A stretch of 64,000 bases of DNA from Caldiserica bacterium UBA4770 (GTDB lineage: Bacteria > Caldisericota > Caldisericia > Caldisericales > Caldisericaceae). Each line of letters begins with the position of its first letter. The first letter of the stretch is position 1. Made by a program: the position numbers and the translations under genes. A model generated the notes under the pieces. It ran no database searches and was not told where the DNA came from. It saw nothing but the letters and a program-made list of their open reading frames with translations. The stretch is taken from positions 99,781 to 163,780 of the forward strand of contig DHHO01000008.1 of NCBI GenBank assembly GCA_002403335.1, given 5' to 3'. Of the stretch, positions 45,164 through 52,999 are shown piece after piece.

Positions 45164-45179
45164 CTCTGCGAAAGCAGAG
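45164..45179 (+). other. Hairpin with GAAA tetraloop
   Basis: CTCTGC and GCAGAG form a perfect 6-bp stem capped by GAAA. GNRA loops are a hallmark of structured RNA, so the plus strand is the likely sense. About 10 bases on, AAGTAG and CTACTT can form a second stem (45185-45214) around a loop with CCTTAAGG. This could be a leader element of the small ORFs or an unknown RNA. Confidence 0.35.
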
Positions 45180-45268
45180 TACAAGTAGAATTTTCCTTAA
45201 GGCAGCTACTTTTGTTCTCTATCAGGTAAAAGTTGAATTACAAGCTAAGGAGAATTCGGAGGGATAGA

Positions 45269-45370
45269 ATGGGAAATAGTACTATTTTCAAACTTTGCTT
45301 AATGACAGGAGAAATACTATCTTACATTATATATAAAATCAGGGATCTATATTGTAAAAGAAAGAGTTAA
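45269..45370 (+). CDS. Possible 33-residue peptide
   Basis: The frame reads MGNSTIFKLCLMTGEILSYI and then a basic tail ending in KRKS. A strong Shine-Dalgarno (GGAGGG) lies 5 bases before the ATG, which is the main reason to list it. It could be an amphipathic or membrane-bound peptide, or a leader peptide. No homologue is recognised and chance occurrence cannot be excluded. Confidence 0.3.
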   Translation: MGNSTIFKLCLMTGEILSYIIYKIRDLYCKRKS

Positions 45371-45383
45371 AACTTATAAGTAT

Positions 45384-45425
45384 AAGAGGTAATTAAAAAG
45401 CCCCCCTTGCAAAAAACAATTAAAA
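45384..45425 (+). ncRNA. Candidate preQ1-I riboswitch aptamer
   Basis: AAGAGG (45384-45389) can pair with CCCCTT (45403-45408) with one A-C mismatch, followed by an A-rich tail GCAAAAAACAATTA. The loop TAATT can pair with the tail AATTA to form a pseudoknot. U after the first strand and C before the second match the ligand-contacting positions of known preQ1-I aptamers. A queT-type transporter gene lies downstream at 45988, the class of gene such riboswitches control. The distance and the mismatch keep confidence low. Confidence 0.3.
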
Positions 45426-45469
45426 TAAGTTTAAAAGAGAGAAACTAATCCTTGTAGGGAAGGGAATAA

Positions 45470-45585
45470 ATGAAAGAAGATGTAATGCAGGATCTTTTCT
45501 CAACCTATTAACTTACCTTGGATTCCTTGTAATCGTTTACTTATCTTTCTTAGCAACAATTAATATATTCTTTGAAGTCAAATAA
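45470..45585 (+). pseudogene. Small single-helix membrane peptide, frameshifted
   Basis: An ATG at 45470, 6 bases after GGGAAGGG, opens MKEDVMQDLF and stops after 13 codons. In the -1 frame from the TTTT run (about 45496) the sequence continues as a clean membrane helix (LTYLGFLVIVYLSFLATINI) and ends in FFEVK at TAA 45583-45585. One missing T would join them into a ~38-residue membrane peptide. It may be a decayed gene or a sequence error. Confidence 0.3.
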
Positions 45586-45614
45586 GTTTTCAGTACAATA
45601 ATAAAAAGGAATAT

Positions 45615-45929
45615 ATGAAAAAATTTAGCGCATTTATAGCCTTTTCTCTTTTTTTAGTGAGTACAGATTCTCTGTTTTTCCTGCAGAACCATAGGACCAC
45701 TCTCCGGATAAGATGTTCTGGACACACAATTCCACCGATCTGGATTTACCTTCTTACCTGTCTTCCCCTGATTGGAGAAACACTTATTAGTTGGTTTGTT
45801 TCATCTGATAGTTCCGTTGCTTTTAATTCAAGAAATAAAGGACATATAAGAAAAAAAGAACGCCCTCCTAACGAAAAAGGAAACTTTAAAAAGAAGATAG
45901 AGAAATTTAATCAATTGAAAGATGAATGA
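45615..45929 (+). CDS. Small hypothetical protein, probably membrane-associated
   Basis: A 104-residue protein with a hydrophobic N-terminus (MKKFSAFIAFSLFLVST), a second hydrophobic stretch near residues 40-62 (PPIWIYLLTCLPLIGETLISWF), and a strongly basic Lys-rich tail. AAAAGGAATAT precedes the ATG. It resembles no family I know. Its stop overlaps the start of a 21-codon frame that leads straight into queT, so it may be part of the queT transcript. It might also be a random open frame; composition supports a real protein only moderately. Confidence 0.45.
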   Translation: MKKFSAFIAFSLFLVSTDSLFFLQNHRTTLRIRCSGHTIPPIWIYLLTCLPLIGETLISWFVSSDSSVAFNSRNKGHIRKKERPPNEKGNFKKKIEKFNQLKDE

Positions 45930-45987
45930 ACTTATAGATGCATACAGTAAGCTCGAAGCACAAGAATTAAAAGAGGAAAAAGATTGA
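45922..45987 (+). CDS. Possible 21-residue peptide linking two genes
   Basis: The ATG lies within the last codons of the 104-residue gene and the stop TGA is followed immediately by the queT ATG (TGAATG). The peptide MNELIDAYSKLEAQELKEEK ends in Asp and is helical and charged. The tight start/stop relay suggests translational coupling even if the peptide itself has no function. Confidence 0.35.
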   Translation: MNELIDAYSKLEAQELKEEKD

Positions 45988-46536
45988 ATGAATAAAGCCA
46001 TAAATTATTGTGTAAGAGTTGGGGTAATAGGAACTTTATATCTTGTGCTTACCTATATAACATACCCGATTTCTTTTGGACAGATTCAAGTAAGGATTGC
46101 AGAGTCACTGACCCTTCTCCCCTATATTTACCCTGAGGCAGTTTTGGGGGTTACAATTGGATGTTTTCTTGCCAATATCTTTTCTCCTTTTGGTATAATT
46201 GATATGGTATTTGGTACAATGATTACTTTTCTTGCAGCAATTCTAACGATGCTTCTTGGAAAGCATAAAAGGCCTGTTTATATGGCTCCGCTTCCGCCTA
46301 TCATATTGAATGCATTCGGAGTTGCACTTTATGTAGTTCCACTTATGGGGTTGATGGGAAGTGAAGGTTTTAGAATTAGTTTTTTAGAGGTTATAAGAAC
46401 TATACCTCTTAACTTTAAAGTATCGTTATATTTTCTTGGTGTTATATGGATTGGTATCGGGGAGGCCATTGCAACATATGGGTTAGGGATACCATTAGTT
46501 ATTGCAATAGAGAGGAGGCGGAAAATTGCAATTTAA
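45988..46536 (+). CDS. queT: QueT-type transporter (queuosine precursor uptake family)
   Basis: A 182-residue protein with five or six membrane helices. It matches the QueT (DUF988) family: YPISFGQIQVRIAESLTLLPYIYPEAVLGVTIGC near residues 27-60, followed by NIFSPFGIIDMVFGT. QueT proteins are thought to be substrate-binding S components of energy-coupling-factor transporters for queuosine precursors. ECF ATPase and T subunits are not in this window. folE2 and queD lie elsewhere in the window, so this cell may both make and import queuosine precursors. It overlaps the next gene by 11 bases. Confidence 0.8.
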   Translation: MNKAINYCVRVGVIGTLYLVLTYITYPISFGQIQVRIAESLTLLPYIYPEAVLGVTIGCFLANIFSPFGIIDMVFGTMITFLAAILTMLLGKHKRPVYMAPLPPIILNAFGVALYVVPLMGLMGSEGFRISFLEVIRTIPLNFKVSLYFLGVIWIGIGEAIATYGLGIPLVIAIERRRKIAI

Positions 46537-47374
46537 AACTGCGCTTGCACAGATTAATCCTGTGCTGGGAGAAGTAAAAAAGAATCGTGAGATTCATTTG
46601 AAGTTTATTGAGGATGCCATTAAGGAGAAGGCAGAACTTATTGTTTTTCCAGAGTTGAGCATAACAGGTTACTATTTGAGAGATCTTGCCATGGAGGTTG
46701 CACTTCCATCTTTTAGTAATTTCTTTGAACCGATCTTCAGAAAAAGCAAGGAGATAGATATTGTGCTTGGTTTTGTCGAAAAAGGAAGGGATAGTAATAT
46801 TTATAATTCTGCTATGTATATCTCCGATGGTTCACCCAAGATGGTATACAGAAAAATATATCTTCCTACTCACGGCATGTTTGAAGAGCAGAGATTTATG
46901 GCAAGGGGAGACAGGGTCGAGGCTTTTGATACAAAATTTGGAAAGGTAGCACTTCTTATTTGTAGAGATCTTTTCCATCCATCGCTTGTTCTTCTTACAT
47001 TTGCAGCCGGGGCCGATATAGTCATTGTACCAAGCAATATGCCTATAAGGGGACTGGACGGTGAAAAGTCAGCCATAGAGAGAACAGTCGAAAATGCAGT
47101 TGCAATCTACACCAACTTTTTTGGGAACTTCGTTATCTATGTAAACAGGGTGGGTTTTGATGATGGCCTTGGATTTTTTGGTGGGTCTTTTATTGGTACT
47201 CCCACCGGGAATAAACTTGGTTATGCAGGGACCTTTGAAGAGTGCTTAACCTCTTCTATTATAGATACAGAAGAAATATTCAAGAAAAGGCAACTTTTCC
47301 CACTTGCAAGGGAGGAAGACCTCAATATTGTAGCAAACAATTTTAAAAGAATTATGGAGGAGAAGAATGGTTAA
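46526..47374 (+). CDS. Nitrilase-fold glutaminase, probable NAD synthetase amidase subunit
   Basis: A 282-residue carbon-nitrogen hydrolase. The catalytic triad is visible as Glu43 (FPELSITGYY), Lys110 (YRKIYLP) and Cys146 (LLICRDLFHP). In most bacteria with glutamine-dependent NAD synthetase this domain is fused to the N-terminus of NadE; here it is a separate gene overlapping nadE by 8 bases. It should release ammonia from glutamine for NadE. The start is TTG with GAGGAGG upstream, inside the queT 3' end. Confidence 0.82.
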   Translation: MQFKTALAQINPVLGEVKKNREIHLKFIEDAIKEKAELIVFPELSITGYYLRDLAMEVALPSFSNFFEPIFRKSKEIDIVLGFVEKGRDSNIYNSAMYISDGSPKMVYRKIYLPTHGMFEEQRFMARGDRVEAFDTKFGKVALLICRDLFHPSLVLLTFAAGADIVIVPSNMPIRGLDGEKSAIERTVENAVAIYTNFFGNFVIYVNRVGFDDGLGFFGGSFIGTPTGNKLGYAGTFEECLTSSIIDTEEIFKKRQLFPLAREEDLNIVANNFKRIMEEKNG

Positions 47375-48188
47375 TCTTTCACTGAATTACAGTCTTGTTA
47401 AGAAATTCATTGTGCACTTCATAAGAGAAGAGGTGAGAAGTAATAAATTTGAGAAGGTGGTTATAGGACTTTCAGGCGGGCTTGATTCTGCACTTGTTGC
47501 TTTTCTTTCAGTTGAGGCACTTGGAAATGAAAATGTAATTAATATATTATTGCCATATAAATTGAGTGCGCCTGAATCTCTTGAACATGCAATGCTTATA
47601 AAAGACATTCTAAAAACCCCATATGAGATAATCGATATAAGTGATATTGCAGATGAATATATCGAAAGAACACCGGACATGGACAGAATTCGAGTAGGGA
47701 ATTTGCTTTCGAGAATAAGAATGAGTATTCTTTTTGATAAGGCAAGAGCAAATGATGCACTCGTTATGGGCACAAGCAATAAGAGTGAGATTATGCTTGG
47801 TTATACAACGTGGTACGGAGATATGGCATCAGGGCTTTACCCCATTGGAGATTTATATAAAACACAGATATTTGAGCTTTCAAAGTTTATGGAATTGCCT
47901 GAGCCCATCATTTCAAAAGCTCCATCTGCAGACCTATGGCCTGGACAGACCGATGAAGGAGAGCTGGGCGATACCTATATAAGCCTTGACTCTATTCTCT
48001 CCCTTTATATAGATGAAAGGAAAACTCCTGAAGAAATCATAAAAATGGGATTTGACGAAACGCTTGTCCAAAATGTTATAAGAAGAGTCATAACAACACA
48101 ATTTAAACGGACTCTTCCCCCTGTTGCTAAGTTCTCAATGAGGACTTTGGGTATGGATTTCCTTTATCCTCATGATTTAAACAAATAA
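47367..48188 (+). CDS. nadE: NAD synthetase
   Basis: A 273-residue NAD synthetase, amidating nicotinate adenine dinucleotide to NAD. The PP-loop GLSGGLDSALVAF is near residue 34, GTSNKSEIMLGYTTWYGD near 135-152, and the substrate loop PSADLWPGQTDEGELG near 188. Length equals stand-alone ammonia-dependent NadE, but the overlapping amidase gene upstream suggests it works as one half of a split glutamine-dependent enzyme. It converges with the roadblock gene with no gap. Confidence 0.95.
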   Translation: MVNLSLNYSLVKKFIVHFIREEVRSNKFEKVVIGLSGGLDSALVAFLSVEALGNENVINILLPYKLSAPESLEHAMLIKDILKTPYEIIDISDIADEYIERTPDMDRIRVGNLLSRIRMSILFDKARANDALVMGTSNKSEIMLGYTTWYGDMASGLYPIGDLYKTQIFELSKFMELPEPIISKAPSADLWPGQTDEGELGDTYISLDSILSLYIDERKTPEEIIKMGFDETLVQNVIRRVITTQFKRTLPPVAKFSMRTLGMDFLYPHDLNK

Positions 48189-48560
48189 TTATAGTAGTTT
48201 CTCTATTTCCTGAATCCCCTTCCTCAGTGTAAGCATTACCATTCCAAGTTTAGCAGTCTTATCGGTAACAATCATCAGGGCCGCAAGGTCTTTAATGCCC
48301 GTCGTAACTATATAACCAGACTCACTCTTTACATAAGCCTGTTCAAGCTTTCCTTTCTTAAGCTCTTCGGAGGCTCTTTCTCCAAGGGAAAGAATTACTG
48401 CAGATAGAGCAGCAACTCTGTCTTCTTCTGCACCCTCTGGAAGCAAACTCACAATGGGCAGCCCATCAAGGCTTACCACTGCAAGTGCCTCTATAGAGGG
48501 GTCATCTTGCTTCATACTCTTTAACACCTCGTAGATCTGAGATGGTTTGCTTGGTATCAT
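48189..48560 (-). CDS. Roadblock/LC7 domain protein
   Basis: A 123-residue single roadblock domain (IEALAVVSLDGLPIVSLLPEGAEEDRVAALSAVILSLGERASEEL...). Roadblock proteins act as partners or GTPase-activating proteins of small Ras-like GTPases (MglB/MglA in bacteria). No MglA-type GTPase is seen in the window. It is the last gene of an operon with three M42 peptidases, AOR and a phosphodiesterase, with a 23-base gap upstream. The biological role here is unknown. Confidence 0.85.
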   Translation of the reverse strand: MIPSKPSQIYEVLKSMKQDDPSIEALAVVSLDGLPIVSLLPEGAEEDRVAALSAVILSLGERASEELKKGKLEQAYVKSESGYIVTTGIKDLAALMIVTDKTAKLGMVMLTLRKGIQEIEKLL

Positions 48561-48583
48561 ACTACCCTCCTTAGTTAATAAAT

Positions 48584-49063
48584 CTAATTTAAATAAATAA
48601 TCTCTCCGTATATCTTTTTAAATTCAATGTAAAGAAAGCCTAGTGAAGCTTTATACCCTGTAACGGTACCTGGATTAAAATAAAGCGAATGTTCAATAAC
48701 TTCATTAATTGGATAGTGCGTATGGCCAAAAATATATGCATCCATAATGTCTTTAAATTTTGCTTTAACTCTCTCTTCTATACCCTGTGGGGGACCATTT
48801 CCATGGTAAATGCCAATGTTTAGCCCCTCAATTTTAAGTTCAAGGGTTTCAGGAAGTGTTTCTTTAAGTAAAGGTTCATCCATATTTCCAAAGACTGCCT
48901 GTACTTCTTTCCCGAAACTATTCAAATACTCAAGCACTTCTGAAGTTATAAAATCTCCCCCTGCTACCATCATGTCACTATCATTTATATAATCAGATAG
49001 GTTAGGAATATCTTTTCTCCTATCAGGATAGTGGATATCACTAACAACAAGAACCTTTAAAAT
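48584..49063 (-). CDS. YfcE/MJ0936-type metallophosphoesterase with ATT start
   Basis: A 159-residue calcineurin-like phosphodiesterase. The metal motifs are SDIH (residues 8-11), GGD near 35, FGNMDE near 53, YHGN near 76, and FGHTH near 100. The first in-frame ATG/GTG (48973) would delete the essential SDIH motif. In-frame coding extends to ATT at 49063-49061, which has AAGGAG 6 bases upstream, and the first in-frame stop is the AOR stop codon itself. ATT is therefore the most likely start (a sequence error is the alternative). It follows AOR directly in the operon. The substrate is unknown. Confidence 0.8.
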   Translation of the reverse strand: MLKVLVVSDIHYPDRRKDIPNLSDYINDSDMMVAGGDFITSEVLEYLNSFGKEVQAVFGNMDEPLLKETLPETLELKIEGLNIGIYHGNGPPQGIEERVKAKFKDIMDAYIFGHTHYPINEVIEHSLYFNPGTVTGYKASLGFLYIEFKKIYGEIIYLN

Positions 49064-49087
49064 TTCCTTCTCCTTTCTTGCCAGGTG

Positions 49088-50974
49088 TTAGATTGGTGCT
49101 CCATATTCTTCGGCTTCTTTCTCAAGCCCCAGCTTAAAGAGTTGCATTTTTGTTGGTATTCCTTCTCTTGACCAGCCACGCACCTCATAATATTCATCCA
49201 GCATAGACTGCAACTCCTCTTCCGTTACATAGTTTCCTTTACTCACCCCATTCTTTATCGGCTCGTGTGTAACTCTATAAGGCAGGGAATCATCCTTTCT
49301 TGATAATCCCTCTCTAATGTTAAATAGCCTCTCGAGATTGTATACTCTTTCCCCTATTGTCATGAGCCAGTTTACATCAAAATCTATACCTGTTACCGCT
49401 TTTACGCCATCAAGCATCCCTTCCACCCAGAAAAGACTCCTCGAAAATTTGCACATACCTAGTGTATCATAAAGGCTCATAAAGTCCTCGCCTGTTTTGA
49501 CCTCGTACCCCTTCCACTTTGCTGAAAGCCTGTCAATATTGCTAAACTTCCAGAATTTGCCAGTTAATTCTGGAGCATATATTCCTCCTGTAAGGTGGCA
49601 TGCACCTCTTACAGAAACAGCAATTGCAAGAGCCATCCCCTTAAGGCCTCTCACATCATAGGCAGCTGGCTCAAGACCCTTTATCTCCATCGCGAATTTT
49701 TCAGAGCCCTTGCCCAACTTTTGTGCTGCTATCCTCACTCCATCACAGAGGAGCTCTCCAAGGTAACCATCTTTATTCACAATCTTTTCCATAGCCATAA
49801 TAGCTGCCTCTCCGTTTCCAAATCTCAGGTCAATGCCACCTGTATCTTCTTTTGAAAGCAACCCTTTTTCGTATGCCTCCATTGCCCATCCGAGGATTAC
49901 GCCAGCTGATATTCCATCCACACCTGCTCTATCACAGATCTCATTGAGTTTTGCAGTAACTTCTACCTCATCAATACCAAGTTGCCCACCAAGAGAGTAA
50001 AGTATCTCATATTCAAGACCTTCTGTCTTCAACCCTGCATATTTTCCTTCATTAATAACAATGTGTCTTCCACAAGGTTTGTTGCAATTGGGACAGGGAT
50101 GGTAGTTGACCGTATACTTCGGAGCCCAGTAATAAGGATCAAGGGGAGATTTGCCTTCTTTATGTCTTTCAAAACTCTCCTCGAAAAAGCTCTCCTGCCA
50201 GTTTTTTACTGGAAATACACCTATTTCTTTATTTACCCACTCATAGAATTCTCCAGAGCCATATGCCATGTCAAGTTTTGCTACTTCACTACCAACAATT
50301 CTTTTGTTCCAGTTTATGATTGCTTGCTTTAGATAAGAACGGTCTCCGTATTCCACTTCTCCCGAGCCTTTTACAGCAATTGCCTTGAGGAGTTTACTCC
50401 CCATAACAGCTCCCCCACCTGCGCGAGCAGATTGCCTCTCCTCAAAATCAATACTTGAGATCTTTAGTAGCTTTTCTCCTGCAAACCCAATTGCGCCAGT
50501 CCTAAAGTCCTTGCCAAGCTTATTTTTTAATTCTTCCTGGGTTTGAATTGCATCCATTCCCCAGAGCCAGTCTGCTTCTCTTAATTCCACATTTTTGTTA
50601 TCAATAAATAGATATACTGGTTTGCTACTTTTTCCTTTTATTACAACTGCATCAAAACCTGCTTTTTTTAGAGAAACACCAAGATAAGCCCCGCTTACAC
50701 TCCTTCCAAATACATTTGTTTCTGGAGACTTAAATGTGAGTGTTGTTTTCGAGGCAGTGGGAAGTCCCGAGCCGACAAGAAGCCCTGGAACAATAATAAC
50801 AACATTCTCCGGTGAAAGTGGGTCAGTTTGAGGTGGCAAATAATCAAAAAGTAAGCGAGATGCAAGGCCAAGTCCTCCAAGATAACCGAGGTAGATACCT
50901 TCAGAAAGATTTTTTGTCTCTATTGTCCTATCTGTAAGATTAATTTCAAGAATTTTACCACTAATTCCTTTCAT
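49088..50974 (-). CDS. aor: Aldehyde:ferredoxin oxidoreductase (tungsten type)
   Basis: A 628-residue enzyme oxidising aldehydes to acids with ferredoxin as acceptor; members carry tungsten-bispterin and one 4Fe-4S cluster. Cluster ligands are CPNCNKPC near residue 295 and the distant Cys in LGMCKFSR near 507. The N-terminal GKILEINLTDRTIE and GYLGGLGLASRLL are family hallmarks, and RAGGGAVMGSKLLKAIAV binds the pterin. It lies 8 bases after three M42 aminopeptidases, which suits detoxification or energy gain from amino-acid-derived aldehydes. Confidence 0.94.
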   Translation of the reverse strand: MKGISGKILEINLTDRTIETKNLSEGIYLGYLGGLGLASRLLFDYLPPQTDPLSPENVVIIVPGLLVGSGLPTASKTTLTFKSPETNVFGRSVSGAYLGVSLKKAGFDAVVIKGKSSKPVYLFIDNKNVELREADWLWGMDAIQTQEELKNKLGKDFRTGAIGFAGEKLLKISSIDFEERQSARAGGGAVMGSKLLKAIAVKGSGEVEYGDRSYLKQAIINWNKRIVGSEVAKLDMAYGSGEFYEWVNKEIGVFPVKNWQESFFEESFERHKEGKSPLDPYYWAPKYTVNYHPCPNCNKPCGRHIVINEGKYAGLKTEGLEYEILYSLGGQLGIDEVEVTAKLNEICDRAGVDGISAGVILGWAMEAYEKGLLSKEDTGGIDLRFGNGEAAIMAMEKIVNKDGYLGELLCDGVRIAAQKLGKGSEKFAMEIKGLEPAAYDVRGLKGMALAIAVSVRGACHLTGGIYAPELTGKFWKFSNIDRLSAKWKGYEVKTGEDFMSLYDTLGMCKFSRSLFWVEGMLDGVKAVTGIDFDVNWLMTIGERVYNLERLFNIREGLSRKDDSLPYRVTHEPIKNGVSKGNYVTEEELQSMLDEYYEVRGWSREGIPTKMQLFKLGLEKEAEEYGAPI

Positions 50975-50982
50975 TCTTCCTC

Positions 50983-51975
50983 CTATTTCTCTATGAATTT
51001 TTTAACAAGATTAACTGCATTTTCAATATCTCCAATGTCCTCTACCTCTCCTGGAGAGTGGACATATCTTGTAGGGATTGATACACACCCTGAAAGCACT
51101 CCCCCCTTCGTTATATTCATTGCAAAAGCATCAGTAGTGCCAGCAGTAATTACCTCCATCTGATAACTGATGTTTTCTCTTTTTGCAACCTTTACAAGCT
51201 CATCTCTCACAACTTTTGATGCAATCATACCTCCATCCATTACCTTTATAGCAACTCCTTCTCCCAGAGAAACAGCTATATGTTGAGTTTCAGGTGTATC
51301 TCCCCAATCTGTTACATCTATCGCTATACCTATATCAGGACTTATTTCGTAAGTAGAAGTCCTTGCCCCTTTTACTCCTACTTCTTCCTGAACCGTAAAC
51401 ACAAAGTATGGGTCATATCTCAATTTTTTTCTTTTTAAGTTTTTAATCACCCCTATCATAACTGCACACCCTGCCCTATCGTCAAGAGAAGGAGCAATAA
51501 TTCTCTTATTTAATCTGTAAAAATAAGGTTTGTAAATACCCATACTTCCTATCTGCACAAGTTCCTTCGCTTTTGCCTTGTTTGAAACTCCAATATCGAC
51601 ATAGAATTTTTCTATCTTCGGGTCTTTTACCTCCCATGGCGACTCTTTATCCTCGTAGAAAACAAATCCCTCAACACTATTTTCAAAAAGTAACTTCTGT
51701 CCTACAAGAAAAGATTTTCTCAGCCCTCCTACCTCGGATATTCTTAAAAATCCATTCTTATCAATGTCTGTCACGATAACTCCTATAGAATCCATATGAG
51801 CTGCAATGAGGAGTTTCTCGCCACTTCCCTTTATATGAGCTACAAGATTACCGAACTTATCATCGCCGATTTCGTCAACTTCTTGCTCTATCTCTCCTTT
51901 TATAAAGCTTTTTACAGCATCTTCTTTTGAAGACGGCCCGTAAAGATTTACCAGCTTTTCAATCAGTCGATCCAT
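50983..51975 (-). CDS. M42 family aminopeptidase, paralogue 1 of 3
   Basis: A 330-residue M42 (TET-type) metallo-aminopeptidase, expected to form dodecameric tetrahedra in the cytoplasm. Metal/catalytic residues are present in AAHMDSIG (His), LDDRAG (Asp), QEEVGVKGA (Glu pair), AIDVTDWGDTPE (Asp) and RYVHSPGE (His). It is third in the row of three paralogues and overlaps the upstream one by 17 bases. Different specificities of the three are inferred by analogy with archaeal TET peptidases. Confidence 0.92.
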   Translation of the reverse strand: MDRLIEKLVNLYGPSSKEDAVKSFIKGEIEQEVDEIGDDKFGNLVAHIKGSGEKLLIAAHMDSIGVIVTDIDKNGFLRISEVGGLRKSFLVGQKLLFENSVEGFVFYEDKESPWEVKDPKIEKFYVDIGVSNKAKAKELVQIGSMGIYKPYFYRLNKRIIAPSLDDRAGCAVMIGVIKNLKRKKLRYDPYFVFTVQEEVGVKGARTSTYEISPDIGIAIDVTDWGDTPETQHIAVSLGEGVAIKVMDGGMIASKVVRDELVKVAKRENISYQMEVITAGTTDAFAMNITKGGVLSGCVSIPTRYVHSPGEVEDIGDIENAVNLVKKFIEK

Positions 51976-52999
51976 GAAGATCCTCCTTTATACACTTAAG
52001 GAATTCGTAAATCAATTTTTTAGTATTATCATAATCCTCCCTATAGAAGAGCGACACTGGAGAGTGGATATATCTCACGGGGACCGCAATTACAAGTACT
52101 CGTACCCCATCCTTTGTAAGTTGTATGCGAGAGGAGTCTGTCCCACCAGCAATAACCTGTTTGAACTGATATGGAATGCTATTTTTAGTTGCCACTGAGA
52201 CTAACTTTTTTCTAAGCTTCTCGTCTGTTATTACACTTCTATCCTTTATAGTAATAACAGGCCCATTCCCTATGATACTGCATTTTTGGTATTCCTTTAC
52301 CTCAGGAATATCTGCAGAAATTGTACCCTCAATAGTTATAGAAATATCAGGTGTATATTTATATGTCCCTGTTGCGGCACCCCTCAGCCCTATTTCCTCC
52401 TGGGAAGAGAACAATGCAATCACCGGGAAATCATAATTATATTCAAGTAGTTCTGAAGCGATACTACACCCAAGTCTATCATCAAAAGCCTTTCCTACGA
52501 AATAATTTTCGTTGAGTTTCTCAAAGGGTGTATCGAATGTAGCGTAACTCCCAGGAGTTACGAGCCTCTTTGCTTCATCAGATGATTCAGCCCCAATATC
52601 TATAAAAAGTTCCTTAGCTTCAACCGTTCTCTCGACTTCTTCCTTTTTCTGAAGGTGTATTGCCTTTGCCCCTATTACCCCTTTTACTTTATGAGCACCA
52701 ATAATGACCTTCTTTCCATAAATTACTCTGTCATCAATTCCCCCCACCTTCTTAAAATAGAGGAAACCCTTCTCATCGACTCTTGTAATAATAAGACCCA
52801 CTTCATCCATGTGGGCATTGAGCATCACTTTCGGACCGTTCTTTTCCATGCCTTTTAAGGCAATAAGGTTTCCCATTGTATCAACTTCTATATTGTCTAC
52901 AAAACCAGAAATCTTTTCTCTAATAAGTGATGTAACTTCTCCTTCGTCTCCAGAAGTACCCCTTGCGTTGCTCAATCTTTCTATAAAATCGCTATCCAT
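51959..52999 (-). CDS. M42 family aminopeptidase, paralogue 2 of 3
   Basis: A 346-residue M42 peptidase. Metal/catalytic motifs: NAHMDEVGLI, FDDRLGCS, SQEEIGLRGA and RYIHSPVS. The fourth position reads SITIEGTISADIPE, with Glu where the two sister proteins have Asp; this is a known alternative metal ligand. It overlaps both neighbours (17 and 8 bases). Sequence divergence from the sisters is high, so the duplication is old. Confidence 0.92.
   Translation of the reverse strand: MDSDFIERLSNARGTSGDEGEVTSLIREKISGFVDNIEVDTMGNLIALKGMEKNGPKVMLNAHMDEVGLIITRVDEKGFLYFKKVGGIDDRVIYGKKVIIGAHKVKGVIGAKAIHLQKKEEVERTVEAKELFIDIGAESSDEAKRLVTPGSYATFDTPFEKLNENYFVGKAFDDRLGCSIASELLEYNYDFPVIALFSSQEEIGLRGAATGTYKYTPDISITIEGTISADIPEVKEYQKCSIIGNGPVITIKDRSVITDEKLRKKLVSVATKNSIPYQFKQVIAGGTDSSRIQLTKDGVRVLVIAVPVRYIHSPVSLFYREDYDNTKKLIYEFLKCIKEDLHGSTD

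Larger units (their letters stand above)
45061..45614. other. AT-rich gap with structured RNA elements and tiny ORFs
   Basis: Between glnA (minus) and a small plus-strand gene. Left end: glnA leader, with TTGTGG...ACTATA as a possible promoter. A perfect CTCTGC-GAAA-GCAGAG hairpin (45164-45179) has a GNRA tetraloop on the plus strand. Next come a 33-codon frame with a strong ribosome binding site (45269-45370), a preQ1-riboswitch-like segment (45384-45425) and a frameshifted membrane peptide (45470-45585). No full-length gene is recognised. Confidence 0.5.
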
